64,000 nucleotides of DNA from Dyadobacter sp. CY261. GTDB lineage: Bacteria; Bacteroidota; Bacteroidia; Cytophagales; Spirosomataceae. The stretch spans positions 1-64,000 of the forward strand of contig NZ_JAKCPW010000010.1 of NCBI RefSeq assembly GCF_021440085.1. The letters are read 5' to 3'. The notes under the pieces were generated by a model, which saw only the letters and a program-made list of their open reading frames with translations, was not told where the DNA came from and did not search any database. Positions within the stretch are counted from its first letter, which is position 1. The number at the start of each line of letters is the position of its first letter. Made by a program: the position numbers and the translations under genes. This document shows positions 5,523-15,347 of the stretch, piece by piece.

Positions 5523-7529
5523 TTATTTCCGTTTCGGTATTACTTTTCTGAGTACAACAGCTCCCAGTGGAGGCAAATCCAAAATGAGGGAATTAGCTTT
5601 TCCATGCCATTGATGGTCTTCGGCTGTTACAGGATCGTAATTGATGATCCCGCTACCACCGAATTGCGCGGCGTCCGAGTTGAAGATTTCCTGCCAGTTT
5701 CCTTCTGAGATCACCCCTACGCGATACCCTTTGCGCGGAATGGGCGTCAGGTTGAGTGCGATAATGAGGTTCTTTTCCGGGTCCGTTGATTTCCTTGCGT
5801 AAACCAGCACGGAGTTTTCGCGGTCCTGAGTGTCGATCCATTCGAAACCATCATGCGAAAATGAGTAGTCAAACAGCGCGGGCTCGTCCTTGTACAGTTG
5901 GTTCAGCGCCTTCACGCATTCGCGCACACCTTTGTGTGGAGCAAAGTCGAGTAAATGCCAGTCGAGGCTCTGCTGGAAGTTCCATTCCGATGTTTGGGCA
6001 AATTCGCCTCCCATAAACACAAGCTTAGTACCAGGATGCGTAAACATGTAGGTGAACATGAGCCGCAGGTTTGCAAACCGCTGCCATTCATCGCCCGGCA
6101 TCTTATTGATGAGTGATTTCTTGCCATAAACCACCTCGTCGTGCGAAAACGGCAGCATAAAGTTTTCCGAAAACGCATACACAAGACTGAATGTGAGCTG
6201 ATCCTGATGCCATTTCCGGAACGCAGGGTCTTTTTCGAAGTACTTCAACGTGTCGTTCATCCAACCCATCATCCACTTCATCCCAAAACCCAGACCTCCC
6301 ACAAAGACAGGACGGGAAACGCCTGGAAATGCGGTTGACTCTTCGGCAATGGTCTGGACATCCGGGAATTCGGTGTAAACGGCTACGTTCATCTCGCGCA
6401 GGAGCGAAATCGCTTCCAGGTTTTCCCGGCCACCAAATTCATTTGGGATCCATTCGCCATGTTTACGGGAATAATCGAGATAAAGCATCGAAGCCACCGC
6501 ATCCACACGCAGGCCGTCGGTATGGTAACGGTCGAGCCAGAAAATGGCATTACTGATCAGAAACGATCTTACTTCATTTCTCCCATAGTTGAAAATATAG
6601 CTTTTCCAATCAGGATGATAGCCTTTCCGCGGGTCTTCATGCTCATAAAGCGAGGTGCCGTCAAAACGGAAGAGGCCGTGTAAATCACCCGGAAAATGGG
6701 AAGGTACCCAATCCATATACACTCCTATACCCGCCTGGTGGAGTTGATCAATGAGATACATCAATTCCTGCGGTGTACCCATGCGCGACGAGCACGAAAA
6801 GTAGCCGGTGATCTGGTAGCCCCAGGACGGTGCGTAGGGATGCTCCATGATAGGCATCAACTCAACGTGTGTAAAACCCATTTCCTTTACGTAAGGGACC
6901 AGGCTCTCGGCAATTTCTTTATAAGTCAGGTATCGTTCCGGATCCGATGGGTCGCGCTGCCAGGAACCTAGATGCACTTCATAAACCGATGTCGGCGCAT
7001 TCAGCTTATTCTTTTCCTTGCGGATCTTCATCCAGTCGGTATCACCCCATTCGTACCAGGTATCCCACACGATGGAAGCCGTACGCGGCGCCACTTCACA
7101 CCAAAGTGCAAACGGATCCGACTTTTCAAGATGCTGGCCGTTCCCTGAAATAATGTAGTATTTGTAAACTTCCCCTACCCCGACATTCGGTATCCAGACC
7201 TCCCAGATCCCGGAACTGTCCCAGCGGGGTGCAAGCGAGTGGGTACCATGGTTCCAGCCATTGAAATTTCCAACTACTGATAAGTAGGTCGCATTGGGTG
7301 CCCACACGGCGAAGTAAGTACCCACGACGCCGTTTACCTCCATCACATGCGAACCCAGCTTTTCATAAAGCTTGTAATGCTTGCCCTGACGAAATAAGTG
7401 TATATCGAATTCTGTAAAACGGCTAATTGTTTCGACCGCATTCGCCGACTCGGCCGCGACCGGGTTGCCGGCCTCCTCGGCGGGATCGTTGGTTCCGTTT
7501 ATTTTTTTCTTTCCGGTTGACTTAGCCAT
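5523..7529 (-). CDS. glgB: 1,4-alpha-glucan branching enzyme
   Basis: 668 residues. It moves alpha-1,4 glucan segments to make alpha-1,6 branches in glycogen. An N-terminal CBM48 domain (about 60-150; TYFAVWAPNA, VVGNFNGWN) precedes the GH13 barrel. The nucleophile is D343 (DGLRVDAVASMLYLDYSR), the acid/base E396 (TIAEES), and FSHDEVV (461-467) carries the transition-state His-Asp. The C-terminal beta domain ends in VVLRKVIPKRK. The first 35 residues are a low-complexity basic/acidic tail not needed for the fold. No other glycogen gene is adjacent, so it seems to be a stand-alone unit ended by the hairpin near 5440. Confidence 0.96.
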   Translation of the reverse strand: MAKSTGKKKINGTNDPAEEAGNPVAAESANAVETISRFTEFDIHLFRQGKHYKLYEKLGSHVMEVNGVVGTYFAVWAPNATYLSVVGNFNGWNHGTHSLAPRWDSSGIWEVWIPNVGVGEVYKYYIISGNGQHLEKSDPFALWCEVAPRTASIVWDTWYEWGDTDWMKIRKEKNKLNAPTSVYEVHLGSWQRDPSDPERYLTYKEIAESLVPYVKEMGFTHVELMPIMEHPYAPSWGYQITGYFSCSSRMGTPQELMYLIDQLHQAGIGVYMDWVPSHFPGDLHGLFRFDGTSLYEHEDPRKGYHPDWKSYIFNYGRNEVRSFLISNAIFWLDRYHTDGLRVDAVASMLYLDYSRKHGEWIPNEFGGRENLEAISLLREMNVAVYTEFPDVQTIAEESTAFPGVSRPVFVGGLGFGMKWMMGWMNDTLKYFEKDPAFRKWHQDQLTFSLVYAFSENFMLPFSHDEVVYGKKSLINKMPGDEWQRFANLRLMFTYMFTHPGTKLVFMGGEFAQTSEWNFQQSLDWHLLDFAPHKGVRECVKALNQLYKDEPALFDYSFSHDGFEWIDTQDRENSVLVYARKSTDPEKNLIIALNLTPIPRKGYRVGVISEGNWQEIFNSDAAQFGGSGIINYDPVTAEDHQWHGKANSLILDLPPLGAVVLRKVIPKRK

Positions 7530-7653
7530 TCAATATTCAATTAAAGTGTATTCTGTTCGAAGACGTAAGATTTGCAATTTTATTAAACTATTTATTAAAA
7601 TGTATATATTTTTTAGTCCTCCTGTGCCGTCCAGACGCCCCTTAGAGTGTAAA

Positions 7654-8862
7654 TCAGATGTTACCGGCCGCCTTTTCTACCTGATCCAGAACGCGCATGA
7701 TGTTGCCGCCCCATATTTTCTCGATGTCCTTCGCAGAATAGCCTCTTTTGACCAATTCCTCGGTGATCGCGCCGATCTGGCTCACATCCTGCAAGCCGAT
7801 CACCTCGCCACCTCCATCCATATCCATGCCAATCCCAACATGGTCTACACTTGTGAGCTTAATGACGTGTTCGATGTGGTTCACCGCATCCTGCACCGTG
7901 GGCATATCCGACTTGTACTTCTCGCCGATCGCCTTCATTTCATCCCGCAGCGCCTTCTTGTCGGCATCTGAAAGATCGGTCTGGCGGATTTTCAGACGCA
8001 ATGCTTTCAGCGACATCTCATGCGGCTCCGACGGCTTTTTCACAAAACCTGGTACAAAATTGATCTGGATTACCCCCCCGTTTTTAGCTAAGGTCTTGAT
8101 CATGTCGTCGGTCATGTTGCGCGGCACATCACACAACGCCCGGCACGACGAATGCGACGCGATCACAGGTGCTTTCGTGAGTTTGATGACATCAAAAAAA
8201 GTAGAATCCGAAACGTGCGAAATGTCCACCATAATACCCAGGCGGTTCATTTCCTTCACCACCTGTTCCCCAAAAGCGCTCAGTCCATTGTATTCCGGGC
8301 CGTCGCCATCCGTAGAAGAGTCGCAGATATCGTTGTTCAGCGAATGCGACAACGTGATGTAACGCAGACCGAGGTCATAATACATTTTCAGGTTTGACAA
8401 ATCTTTCCCTACCGGCCATCCATTTTCCATGCCAATGAAGACCGACCGTTTGCCTTCCTTTTGGAGGCGGTACGCATCTTTGGAAGTCGTTGCGAGCCCG
8501 GCAGTTTGTGGGTTAGCTCTTACCGCCTCGTGTATTTTGTCAAAGATCGCCAGGGCCTTCTTCTTCGCTTCCGCATTGGCCTCCTCGGTGCGCTTGCCTT
8601 GCCCGAGATACACCGCAAAGAACATTCCATCCATGCCTCCCCGGATCATACGCGGGAAATCGATCTGCGAGCGGTCCTTTTCGAAATCGTGCTCTACCGC
8701 GACATCGAAGCCCGGTTTCATCATATTGATGGGCACGTCGGCGTGGGTGTCGATGGTTAGCGCGGCCGCATGGATCTTTTTGGCCTTTTCCGACATCACA
8801 GGCGGTGCAAGTTGGGCGCGGGTAAGCGCCGGGAGTAGTAACAGGAGTAAAAACCTTTTCAT
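7654..8862 (-). CDS. Exported M19-family dipeptidase
   Basis: 402 residues with a signal peptide (MKRFLLLLLLPALTRAQ). This is the membrane/renal dipeptidase family of zinc metallopeptidases. Metal ligands are visible in order: H40-x-D42 (TIDTHADVP), E146 (FIGMENGWP), H216 (MVDISHVSD) and H237 (VIASHSSCR). Downstream DHVGIGMDMDGGG carries the conserved Asp region. It probably hydrolyses dipeptides, possibly with D-residues, in the periplasm. It is transcribed alone, diverging from the acetolactate decarboxylase gene. Confidence 0.93.
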   Translation of the reverse strand: MKRFLLLLLLPALTRAQLAPPVMSEKAKKIHAAALTIDTHADVPINMMKPGFDVAVEHDFEKDRSQIDFPRMIRGGMDGMFFAVYLGQGKRTEEANAEAKKKALAIFDKIHEAVRANPQTAGLATTSKDAYRLQKEGKRSVFIGMENGWPVGKDLSNLKMYYDLGLRYITLSHSLNNDICDSSTDGDGPEYNGLSAFGEQVVKEMNRLGIMVDISHVSDSTFFDVIKLTKAPVIASHSSCRALCDVPRNMTDDMIKTLAKNGGVIQINFVPGFVKKPSEPHEMSLKALRLKIRQTDLSDADKKALRDEMKAIGEKYKSDMPTVQDAVNHIEHVIKLTSVDHVGIGMDMDGGGEVIGLQDVSQIGAITEELVKRGYSAKDIEKIWGGNIMRVLDQVEKAAGNI

Positions 8863-9078
8863 TTTTAGTATTAATTGGTGATTGGTAAAGGAATATTAGC
8901 TGTTTTTAAGTTGATCCTTTTTTTCTGAATAATCAACTGTCGGGTAGCTTTCCCTGCTATTCTCCAAAATATACCTGGCAGGTTTCTATTCAAGCCATTC
9001 GATCGAAAATGCTTGAGCGTTTTGTAAAGACTCGGGCGTATACTTCTTTTGTAATTAATTCTCAATTCTTGATTGACT

Positions 9079-9906
9079 ATGATCCCTCCTGCTAGCTTCC
9101 CTAAACGCCGGTTCAATTATCTGCCGGCAATTTTTCTGGTAATTGCCTCGCTTTGTAACGGCCATGCCCAGCCATCCAAAAACAAACGAGCATCCGCCCC
9201 CGAGCAGGACTTCATGTACCAGTACTCGATCATCGACGCATTAATGGCAGGCGTTTTTGATGGTGATCTTACCATTGGCCAGCTCAAAAAGAAGGGCGAT
9301 TTCGGCGTTGGCACGTTCAATAGAGTGGATGGCGAGCTGCTGATCGATAAGGGACACGTCTACAAAGTGAGTTATGACGGCTCCGTGACGGAAGTCGCTG
9401 ATTCGGACAGTACTTCCGCAGCATTTGTAAAATTCTTCAAAGCCGATACGGTAATCCAGTTGAAAGGACCGGATCTTACCTACGAAAAAGTACAAGAGCA
9501 GATCCGACATTTGTTAAATCCAAACGGCATTTACGCATTAAGGATCTCCGCTACCTTCCCGACCATGACGACGCGGGCCGAAAAACCCGCCAGCAAGCCC
9601 TATCCCACATTATCCGAGCATTTAAAGCAAAACCAGGTTGTTTTCGAATTAAAGAACACCAAAGGTATTTGCGGAGGCTTCCTGCTCCCCCCCTACCTGG
9701 CCCGTACCAATGTGCCGGGGTTCCATTTGCACTATCTTGCGGATGATCACAAATCGGGTGGACATGTTTTTAATTTCACAGCCGATGCAGTCACGGTGGA
9801 AATCGATATGGCGAAGGGCTTCACGATCGAAAACAATACCAATGCTGAATTTGAAAAAGTCAACCTCCAACCTGATCGTGGTGCGGAATTGAAAAAGATT
9901 GAATAA
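9079..9906 (+). CDS. Acetolactate decarboxylase with signal peptide
   Basis: 275 residues from ATG 9079 (a TTG at 9073 is also in frame). It converts alpha-acetolactate to acetoin. All hallmark residues are present: E86 (VDGELLID), R155 (YALRIS), the zinc triad H216-x-H218 (GFHLHYL) and H229 (SGGHVFNF), and E241. Residues 1-31 form a signal peptide (YLPAIFLVIASLCNGHAQ), so the enzyme is predicted to be exported. The family is usually cytoplasmic, although an extracellular form is known from Brevibacillus. No acetolactate synthase gene is nearby, so its pathway role here is unclear. The next gene begins 52 bases downstream and may share the transcript. Confidence 0.9.
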   Translation: MIPPASFPKRRFNYLPAIFLVIASLCNGHAQPSKNKRASAPEQDFMYQYSIIDALMAGVFDGDLTIGQLKKKGDFGVGTFNRVDGELLIDKGHVYKVSYDGSVTEVADSDSTSAAFVKFFKADTVIQLKGPDLTYEKVQEQIRHLLNPNGIYALRISATFPTMTTRAEKPASKPYPTLSEHLKQNQVVFELKNTKGICGGFLLPPYLARTNVPGFHLHYLADDHKSGGHVFNFTADAVTVEIDMAKGFTIENNTNAEFEKVNLQPDRGAELKKIE

Positions 9907-9958
9907 TTGCCGGAAGCCCCTGAGCCCATATCTTTACAGTCGCCAGCACGCGCAAACC

Positions 9959-10969
9959 ATGAAACAACGCCTTCTCTACATCTTCCTCATCCTGCTGCAA
10001 GCCGGCATGGCCAGCGCCCAGGTCACCTATTTTGCGGATCTGTTGGGCAAAGGTTTCAAACAGGCGACGATCGTCCAGCCTCCGGATTATGAAGGAAGCG
10101 TTACCTGCACGATTGTTCGAAAAACGACGCCCGAAAAAAGCGCTAAGTCGGTGCTATATGTGCACGGCTTCAACGACTACTTTTTCCAGGAAGAAATGGC
10201 CGAGCGGTACCTTAAGGAAGGATTCAATTTCTATGCTATCGACCTTCGCAAATCCGGACGTTCATGGCTCAGTCACCAGAAATTCAACAACGTCCGCGAG
10301 CTTTCAGAATACTATGCCGATATCGACACTGCATTGGCAATAATCAAAGGTGAAGGAAATGAAAAGGTTCTTTTAAGCGGCCATTCGCTGGGTGGGCTTG
10401 TCATATCGCTCTATGCGAGCGAGCGGCTGGGCAAGGAGAAGTTCGACGCCGTGCTGCTCAATAGCCCGCTATTTGCATTGAATATCCGATCTGGTATCAA
10501 AAAAACCGCTTTGCCATTGCTCATCAAAAGAGCGGAAAAACATCCGGAAACGAACTTCGATCTGGGCTTGAATCCGCTGTACGGGGAAAGTTTGCATATA
10601 ACCGCGCACGGTGAATGGTCGTACAGTCTCGGCTTGAAACCATTTATCGCACCGCCCGTCAACCTGGGATGGATAAGAGCGGTCTACAATGGTCAGGAGC
10701 GGGTCTCGCAAGGCATTCAGATTGATAAACCTGTACTGGTGCTGCATTCCGCCAAATCCATCGACGAAAAAAAGTGGAGCGACATCTTCTTTACCGGCGA
10801 CGCCATATTAAATGTCGACGAAGTTGCCCGGCAGGCGCAAAATATTGTCGGACAATATAGTATTCAGGCCGTGCAAGGAGGCATGCACGACCTCGTTCTT
10901 TCCAAACAACCCGTGCGTGACGAGGTCTATTCTACGATTTTCAATTGGGCAAAACGGACTGTTAAATAA
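9959..10969 (+). CDS. Exported alpha/beta hydrolase (lysophospholipase-like serine hydrolase)
   Basis: 336 residues from ATG 9959, which opens with a signal peptide (MKQRLLYIFLILLQAGMASAQ); a start at 9899 would overlap the previous gene. The oxyanion strand VLYVHGFNDY (around His69) and nucleophile elbow GHSLGG (141-146, Ser143) are clear, and the C-terminal GGMHDLVLS supplies the catalytic His. It is closest to the serine aminopeptidase S33/lysophospholipase group, so an ester or lipid substrate is likely but unspecified. It follows the decarboxylase in the same direction. Confidence 0.85.
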   Translation: MKQRLLYIFLILLQAGMASAQVTYFADLLGKGFKQATIVQPPDYEGSVTCTIVRKTTPEKSAKSVLYVHGFNDYFFQEEMAERYLKEGFNFYAIDLRKSGRSWLSHQKFNNVRELSEYYADIDTALAIIKGEGNEKVLLSGHSLGGLVISLYASERLGKEKFDAVLLNSPLFALNIRSGIKKTALPLLIKRAEKHPETNFDLGLNPLYGESLHITAHGEWSYSLGLKPFIAPPVNLGWIRAVYNGQERVSQGIQIDKPVLVLHSAKSIDEKKWSDIFFTGDAILNVDEVARQAQNIVGQYSIQAVQGGMHDLVLSKQPVRDEVYSTIFNWAKRTVK

Positions 10970-11053
10970 TTTCGCCGAACGATCCGAAGCATTTCCGCAG
11001 CACTTCAGATTTCCTCCAAAATTCGTAGTTTCCTTTGTACAAAAGACAATGCT

Positions 11054-11731
11054 ATGAAACTGCTGCTCATTGAAGACGAAAAAGCGCTGGCGACCAGCAT
11101 CCAGAATTATTTCCAGCGTGAAAACTTCGTGTGCGAATGGGCGGCGGATTACCGGACGGCGGTTGACAAGATCAACATCTACCGTTACGACTGTGTTCTG
11201 ATCGACCTGATGCTTCCTGATGGCGACGGGCTGGACGCTGTGCGGGAGCTCAAACGGAACTTTCCGGACACAGGTATCATTATTATTTCCGCCAAAAACT
11301 CCCTCGACGATCGCATTACCGGCCTCAACCTGGGCTCGGACGATTACCTCACCAAGCCATTTCATCTTTCAGAATTGAATGCACGGGTGCAGGCGGTGAT
11401 CCGCAGACGAAGTTTCCAAGGCAGCCAGCAAATCCGGTTTGGTAAAATACAGATCGATCCGCAGGAACATCTGGTACAGGTCGACCAACAGGAAATCGTC
11501 CTTACCCGCAAGGAATACGACTTGCTCGTGTATCTGATCGCCAACAAAAATCGCGTCCTGACCAAAGAATCCATTGCCGAGCACCTCTGGGGCGATGACG
11601 CCGATCTGATGGACAATTTTGATTTTATATACACACATATTAAAAACCTCAGGAAGAAGCTCATGGATAAGGGTTGCCCCGATTACCTGAAATCCATTTA
11701 CGGCGTGGGCTATAAATTCAGCGAGCAATGA
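11054..11731 (+). CDS. OmpR-family response regulator
   Basis: 225 residues. The receiver domain (1-118) has acidic pocket E7-D8, phosphoacceptor D51 (VLIDLMLPDGDG) and K101 (YLTKPF). The C-terminal winged helix (about 125-224) has the usual RKEYDLLVYLIANKNRVLT and YGVGYKF. It overlaps the histidine kinase gene by 4 bases (ATGA), so the pair is translationally coupled. Target genes are unknown; the exported protease and surface proteins downstream suggest an envelope function, which is inference. Confidence 0.95.
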   Translation: MKLLLIEDEKALATSIQNYFQRENFVCEWAADYRTAVDKINIYRYDCVLIDLMLPDGDGLDAVRELKRNFPDTGIIIISAKNSLDDRITGLNLGSDDYLTKPFHLSELNARVQAVIRRRSFQGSQQIRFGKIQIDPQEHLVQVDQQEIVLTRKEYDLLVYLIANKNRVLTKESIAEHLWGDDADLMDNFDFIYTHIKNLRKKLMDKGCPDYLKSIYGVGYKFSEQ

Positions 11732-12981
11732 AACTGCTGGAACGCATCCTGAGATACCAGATCATTACCTCGCTTTGCGTGCTCACACTCGGCGCCATTT
11801 TGTTTTATTTTTCAGTGGATTATCTGATCGACCGGGAGGTAAATAAGGAGCTAATGCGTAGCAAAGCGAAAGTAAGCTGGCAAATGCGACATATCAGTGA
11901 GCTGCCGGTATATATCCTGCAATTGGGCGACAGCCTGCAACTCGATCAGGTGCGCTATCCGGGCCAAATGGCCCTGGTGGAAAGAAAGTTGTTCAACGAA
12001 TTTGAAAATGAATACCAGCCCTATCGACAACTGATCTTCTACGAGCGTGTGGAAGGAATATGGTATCGGGTGACGATCAGTAAGTTACTGGCACAACGCA
12101 GGCAATTACTGGAAGCCGTTGTGATGACGGTAACATTTATTGTGGCCTTGCTGCTGATCTCGCTGCTCTTGCTGAACAGTTGGCTTTCCCGCCGGCTCTG
12201 GCGCCCGTTTTACAAAACATTGCGCGCGCTGGATTCCTATCAGGTTGAAAAACATGAGATACTGACTTTTTCCAAAACGCATACCGTCGAATTTGAACAA
12301 CTGAATCAATCGGTAACGCAATTCACCGACCGCCTTGCGGCCACTTACCAAAACCTGAAAGAATTTACGGAAAATGCATCACACGAAATACAGACGCCGC
12401 TGGCGGTAATCTCGTCCAAAATTGAAGGATTGTTTCAGGACGAAAGTTTGAAAGAATCACAACTGGTGGCGCTTTCGGAGATCAGCGAAGCAGCCAACCG
12501 GCTTGCCAGGCTAAACCAGGCATTATTATTATTAACCAAAATAGAAAACCGGCAATTTCTCGCCGGGACCGAACCGATCAATCTCGTGCCGATCATCAAC
12601 CGGAAACTCCGTGACCTGGAAGATTTAATCGAACAGCGACAGATCACAGTCAAAACAGAAATAGAACCGACAGGGCCGGTGATGCACCCTGCACTGGCGG
12701 AAGTCCTGGTGAACAACTTACTCACCAATGCGATCCGGTACAATATTAACGGAGGCACCATTGACATTACCCTTGCGCCGGGCAGGCTCACAGTCGGGAA
12801 TACCGGCACACCTATCAATAGTGATCCGGAATTACTGTTCGAAAGATTTCGAAAGGAAGGCACGCACTCAGCCTCGCTTGGACTGGGTCTGGCCCTGGCG
12901 AAAACGATCTGTCAGGTGAATGGGCAGACACTTACTTATAAAACCGATGGTCCGCTGCACATCCTGACCGTGACCTGGTGA
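11728..12981 (+). CDS. Membrane sensor histidine kinase
   Basis: 417 residues. Two transmembrane segments (about 11-31 and 130-151) bracket a periplasmic sensor domain of about 95 residues. A HAMP-like linker leads to the HisKA domain with H219 (ENASHEIQTPLAVI) and a HATPase domain containing VNNLLTNAIRYN, GNTG and GLGLALAKTI. It partners with the overlapping response regulator. The periplasmic domain has no recognisable ligand-binding motif. A terminator follows at 13018-13047. Confidence 0.94.
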   Translation: MKLLERILRYQIITSLCVLTLGAILFYFSVDYLIDREVNKELMRSKAKVSWQMRHISELPVYILQLGDSLQLDQVRYPGQMALVERKLFNEFENEYQPYRQLIFYERVEGIWYRVTISKLLAQRRQLLEAVVMTVTFIVALLLISLLLLNSWLSRRLWRPFYKTLRALDSYQVEKHEILTFSKTHTVEFEQLNQSVTQFTDRLAATYQNLKEFTENASHEIQTPLAVISSKIEGLFQDESLKESQLVALSEISEAANRLARLNQALLLLTKIENRQFLAGTEPINLVPIINRKLRDLEDLIEQRQITVKTEIEPTGPVMHPALAEVLVNNLLTNAIRYNINGGTIDITLAPGRLTVGNTGTPINSDPELLFERFRKEGTHSASLGLGLALAKTICQVNGQTLTYKTDGPLHILTVTW

Positions 12982-13017
12982 AGATATTCAAGAGTTTTTC
13001 ATGGCTAGTAGTGAATT

Positions 13018-13047
13018 AAGGGAGGATTTCTGATCCTCCTTTTTTTA
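13018..13047 (+). terminator. Terminator of the two-component operon
   Basis: A GGGAGGAT/ATCCTCCT stem with a 5-base loop is followed by a run of seven T residues. Confidence 0.85.
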
Positions 13048-13150
13048 TGCATTAAAAAAAAATGTCAACTACAAAATGTCTTCAGAATGTCCACAGGATT
13101 GCGACAGGATCACTGCTGAAATTTGAATACACTTAATCAATTTAAAGGCA

Positions 13151-14692
13151 ATGACAACAATTCGGAATTTCAGAAAAATCACAGCAGTAGCCCTTGCATC
13201 CGCATTATTGGGCGGTACCTCCTACGCTACCTATGAACATTTTGGCAAACCAGACACCATTTCAAACTGGGTGAATAATGCCACCCCATTTGTCAGACAA
13301 GCCCGGCTGGATGCAGGGCTAGGCGCCAAAGCCGGCGATCCGGCGGCCGGCGATCCGGCGGCCGCCATGATACCGGCCGATTTTTCCTTTGCATCCAAAA
13401 AAGCCACCGCAGCAGTAGTACATATCAAATCGACATTGAAACCGGAGCGAACCGTGAGCCAGACACAGATACCGGAAGAGTTCAGAGATCTCTTCGGTGG
13501 GCGTAACCCATTCGGCCAGCAGGCTCCCGAGGGTAAAATGGAGAAACCGCAGGCCACCGGGTCAGGTGTGATTATCAATCCTGATGGCTACATTGTCACC
13601 AACAACCACGTGATCCAGGGTGCCGAGACATTGGAAGTAACCCTGGCCGACAAGCATACCTACAAAGCCAAAGTAATTGGCAGCGACCCGAATACCGACA
13701 TTGCATTGATCAAAATCGAAGCCAAAAATCTGCCTTCGTTGTCGTTTGGCAACTCAGAAAACGTGCAGGTAGGACAATGGGTACTTGCCGTGGGGAACCC
13801 TTACAATCTTACTTCGACGGTGACCGCCGGTATCGTTAGCGCCAAAGGGCGCAGCATCAATATCCTGGGCGAGAATGCCAAAGCGCCGATCGAATCGTTC
13901 ATCCAGACCGACGCCGCTGTGAATCCTGGCAACTCAGGTGGTGCATTGGTGGATTTGAATGGTAACCTCATCGGTATCAACACCGCCATTGCCAGCCAGA
14001 CAGGCTCATTTGCGGGATACTCCTTCGCGGTGCCTTCCAGCATTGCACACAAGGTAGTCGAAGATATTTCCAAATTCGGCTCCGTACAACGCGGCTATCT
14101 GGGCGTGGGCATCAGCGAAGTGGATGCGGCGAAAGTCAAATCATTTGACCTGAAAGTAGATGAAGGTGTGCGTGTCGAAAGCTTTGCCGACGAAAGCGCC
14201 GCGAAAGAATCAGGTATCAAAATCGGTGACGTGATCACCAAAATCGATGGTCACGACATTAACAGCGTGCCTCAGTTGCAAGAAGCGATTGCCCAGCACA
14301 AACCTTCCGACAAAGTGAGCGTAAATGTGAACCGCGATGGTGTGGAAAAAGTAATAAATGTGACTTTAAAAGGCATTTCGGAGCCTTCCGCAGCCGATCG
14401 CTCAGCCTCAGCGGTGATGGAACAACTTGGCATTGAGCTCAAAGACCTCACCAATCAGCAGAAAAAAGAATATGGGATCGGCTCCGGCGCTCAGGTGACG
14501 CAGATTAACGCTGGCAAGATCCGTCAGGGCACCGATATGGAAGAAGGTTTTGTGATTACCAAAATTGATAAAACACCGGTTGCCAGTGCCCGTGAAGCGG
14601 TGAAAATATTGCAAGGCAAAAAGGGCGGCGTAATGATCGAAGGGCTTTATCCCGGCAACGATGAGACCCAATATTTCGCAATTGGTTTATAA
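13151..14692 (+). CDS. HtrA/Deg-family periplasmic serine protease
   Basis: 513 residues. An N-terminal signal/anchor (VALASALLGGTSYATYEHFG) exports or tethers it. The catalytic triad is H153 (VTNNHVIQG), D183 (NTDIALIKI) and S262 (NPGNSGGAL). Two PDZ domains follow (about 300-390 and 420-510), the DegP/DegQ layout for folding stress and degradation of misfolded envelope proteins. A 15-bp tandem repeat encodes GDPAAGDPAA at 62-71 in the linker. It lies downstream of a two-component system but beyond that operon's terminator. An inverted repeat follows its stop. Confidence 0.95.
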   Translation: MTTIRNFRKITAVALASALLGGTSYATYEHFGKPDTISNWVNNATPFVRQARLDAGLGAKAGDPAAGDPAAAMIPADFSFASKKATAAVVHIKSTLKPERTVSQTQIPEEFRDLFGGRNPFGQQAPEGKMEKPQATGSGVIINPDGYIVTNNHVIQGAETLEVTLADKHTYKAKVIGSDPNTDIALIKIEAKNLPSLSFGNSENVQVGQWVLAVGNPYNLTSTVTAGIVSAKGRSINILGENAKAPIESFIQTDAAVNPGNSGGALVDLNGNLIGINTAIASQTGSFAGYSFAVPSSIAHKVVEDISKFGSVQRGYLGVGISEVDAAKVKSFDLKVDEGVRVESFADESAAKESGIKIGDVITKIDGHDINSVPQLQEAIAQHKPSDKVSVNVNRDGVEKVINVTLKGISEPSAADRSASAVMEQLGIELKDLTNQQKKEYGIGSGAQVTQINAGKIRQGTDMEEGFVITKIDKTPVASAREAVKILQGKKGGVMIEGLYPGNDETQYFAIGL

Positions 14693-14703
14693 AAGTAACC
14701 CCT

Positions 14704-14731
14704 GGTTTTCCGGACGCTAACCCGGAAAACC
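14704..14731 (+). terminator. Inverted repeat after the protease gene, possible terminator
   Basis: GGTTTTCCGG (14704-14713) and CCGGAAAACC (14722-14731) are exact inverted copies with an 8-base loop, but only TTT follows, so termination would be weak. Confidence 0.45.
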
Positions 14732-14750
14732 TTTCAAATGATCCATTCAG

Positions 14751-15347
14751 ATGAAAATGAAAGCGATTTTGTTGGGAATGCTGACCGTGCTGAGCACTGT
14801 GGTGTTTGCACAAGGTCCCCAACAACCGGTAAATCCTACCGGCAAGGCATTGACCTACAACTGGATTGTACCCGACATGAAAACCAACCAGAACCCGATG
14901 TACGCCAGTTCGTTCTCCCGTCACCGTATTCAGACCGCATTCGATAAAGCGCTCGAAAGTAAGGGAATTGTCCGCAATACCCAGCACCCGGATTTGCTCC
15001 TGCAATTTCACACCTACACCCAGCGCGTGCGCAAAAATTATTATGGTGGCGGGGCCTTTCCAGGCGGGGCCTATCCAGGCGGGGCCTTCCCGATGATGAT
15101 GGGCTGGGGACGTTTTGGCTGGGGACTTCCCTATTACGGAGGCTTCGGCGGATACTACGGCGGCTATCCATATTCCTCCACAAGCACCGACGGCACTTTG
15201 ATCCTGGATGTGGTGGATACCAAGACCGGGGATATTATCTGGCAAAAAGCAATTTCCGGGGATGTAAGCAACCCGAACCGGCTTGAAAAACAGATCAATA
15301 AAGGTGTTAAAAAACTAATGAAAAGCTTCCCTGTTCAGCAAAGCTAG
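14751..15347 (+). CDS. DUF4136-family exported protein
   Basis: 198 residues with a signal peptide (MKMKAILLGMLTVLSTVVFAQ). The body matches the DUF4136 pattern: LTYNWIVPDM near the start, IQTAFDKALESKGI, then ILDVVDTKTGDIIWQKAISGDV with paired helices at the end. A Gly/Tyr/Pro-rich insert (about 98-145) includes a 15-bp tandem DNA repeat encoding FPGGAYPGGAFP. The protein is presumably periplasmic or outer-membrane associated; function unknown. It reads in the same direction as the protease upstream and the Tyr/Gly-rich protein downstream. Confidence 0.8.
   Translation: MKMKAILLGMLTVLSTVVFAQGPQQPVNPTGKALTYNWIVPDMKTNQNPMYASSFSRHRIQTAFDKALESKGIVRNTQHPDLLLQFHTYTQRVRKNYYGGGAFPGGAYPGGAFPMMMGWGRFGWGLPYYGGFGGYYGGYPYSSTSTDGTLILDVVDTKTGDIIWQKAISGDVSNPNRLEKQINKGVKKLMKSFPVQQS

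Noticed and set aside
7465..8362. Long + strand frames antisense to the M19 dipeptidase and branching enzyme
   Set aside because: Opposite-strand shadows of conserved enzymes with no signals of their own.
10808..11365. 185-codon minus-strand frame across the hydrolase and response-regulator genes
   Set aside because: It spans two conserved genes on the other strand and resembles nothing known.
13331..13370. 15-bp tandem repeat in the protease gene as a mobile or regulatory repeat
   Set aside because: It stays in frame and encodes GDPAA units in a linker, so it is ordinary low-complexity coding DNA.
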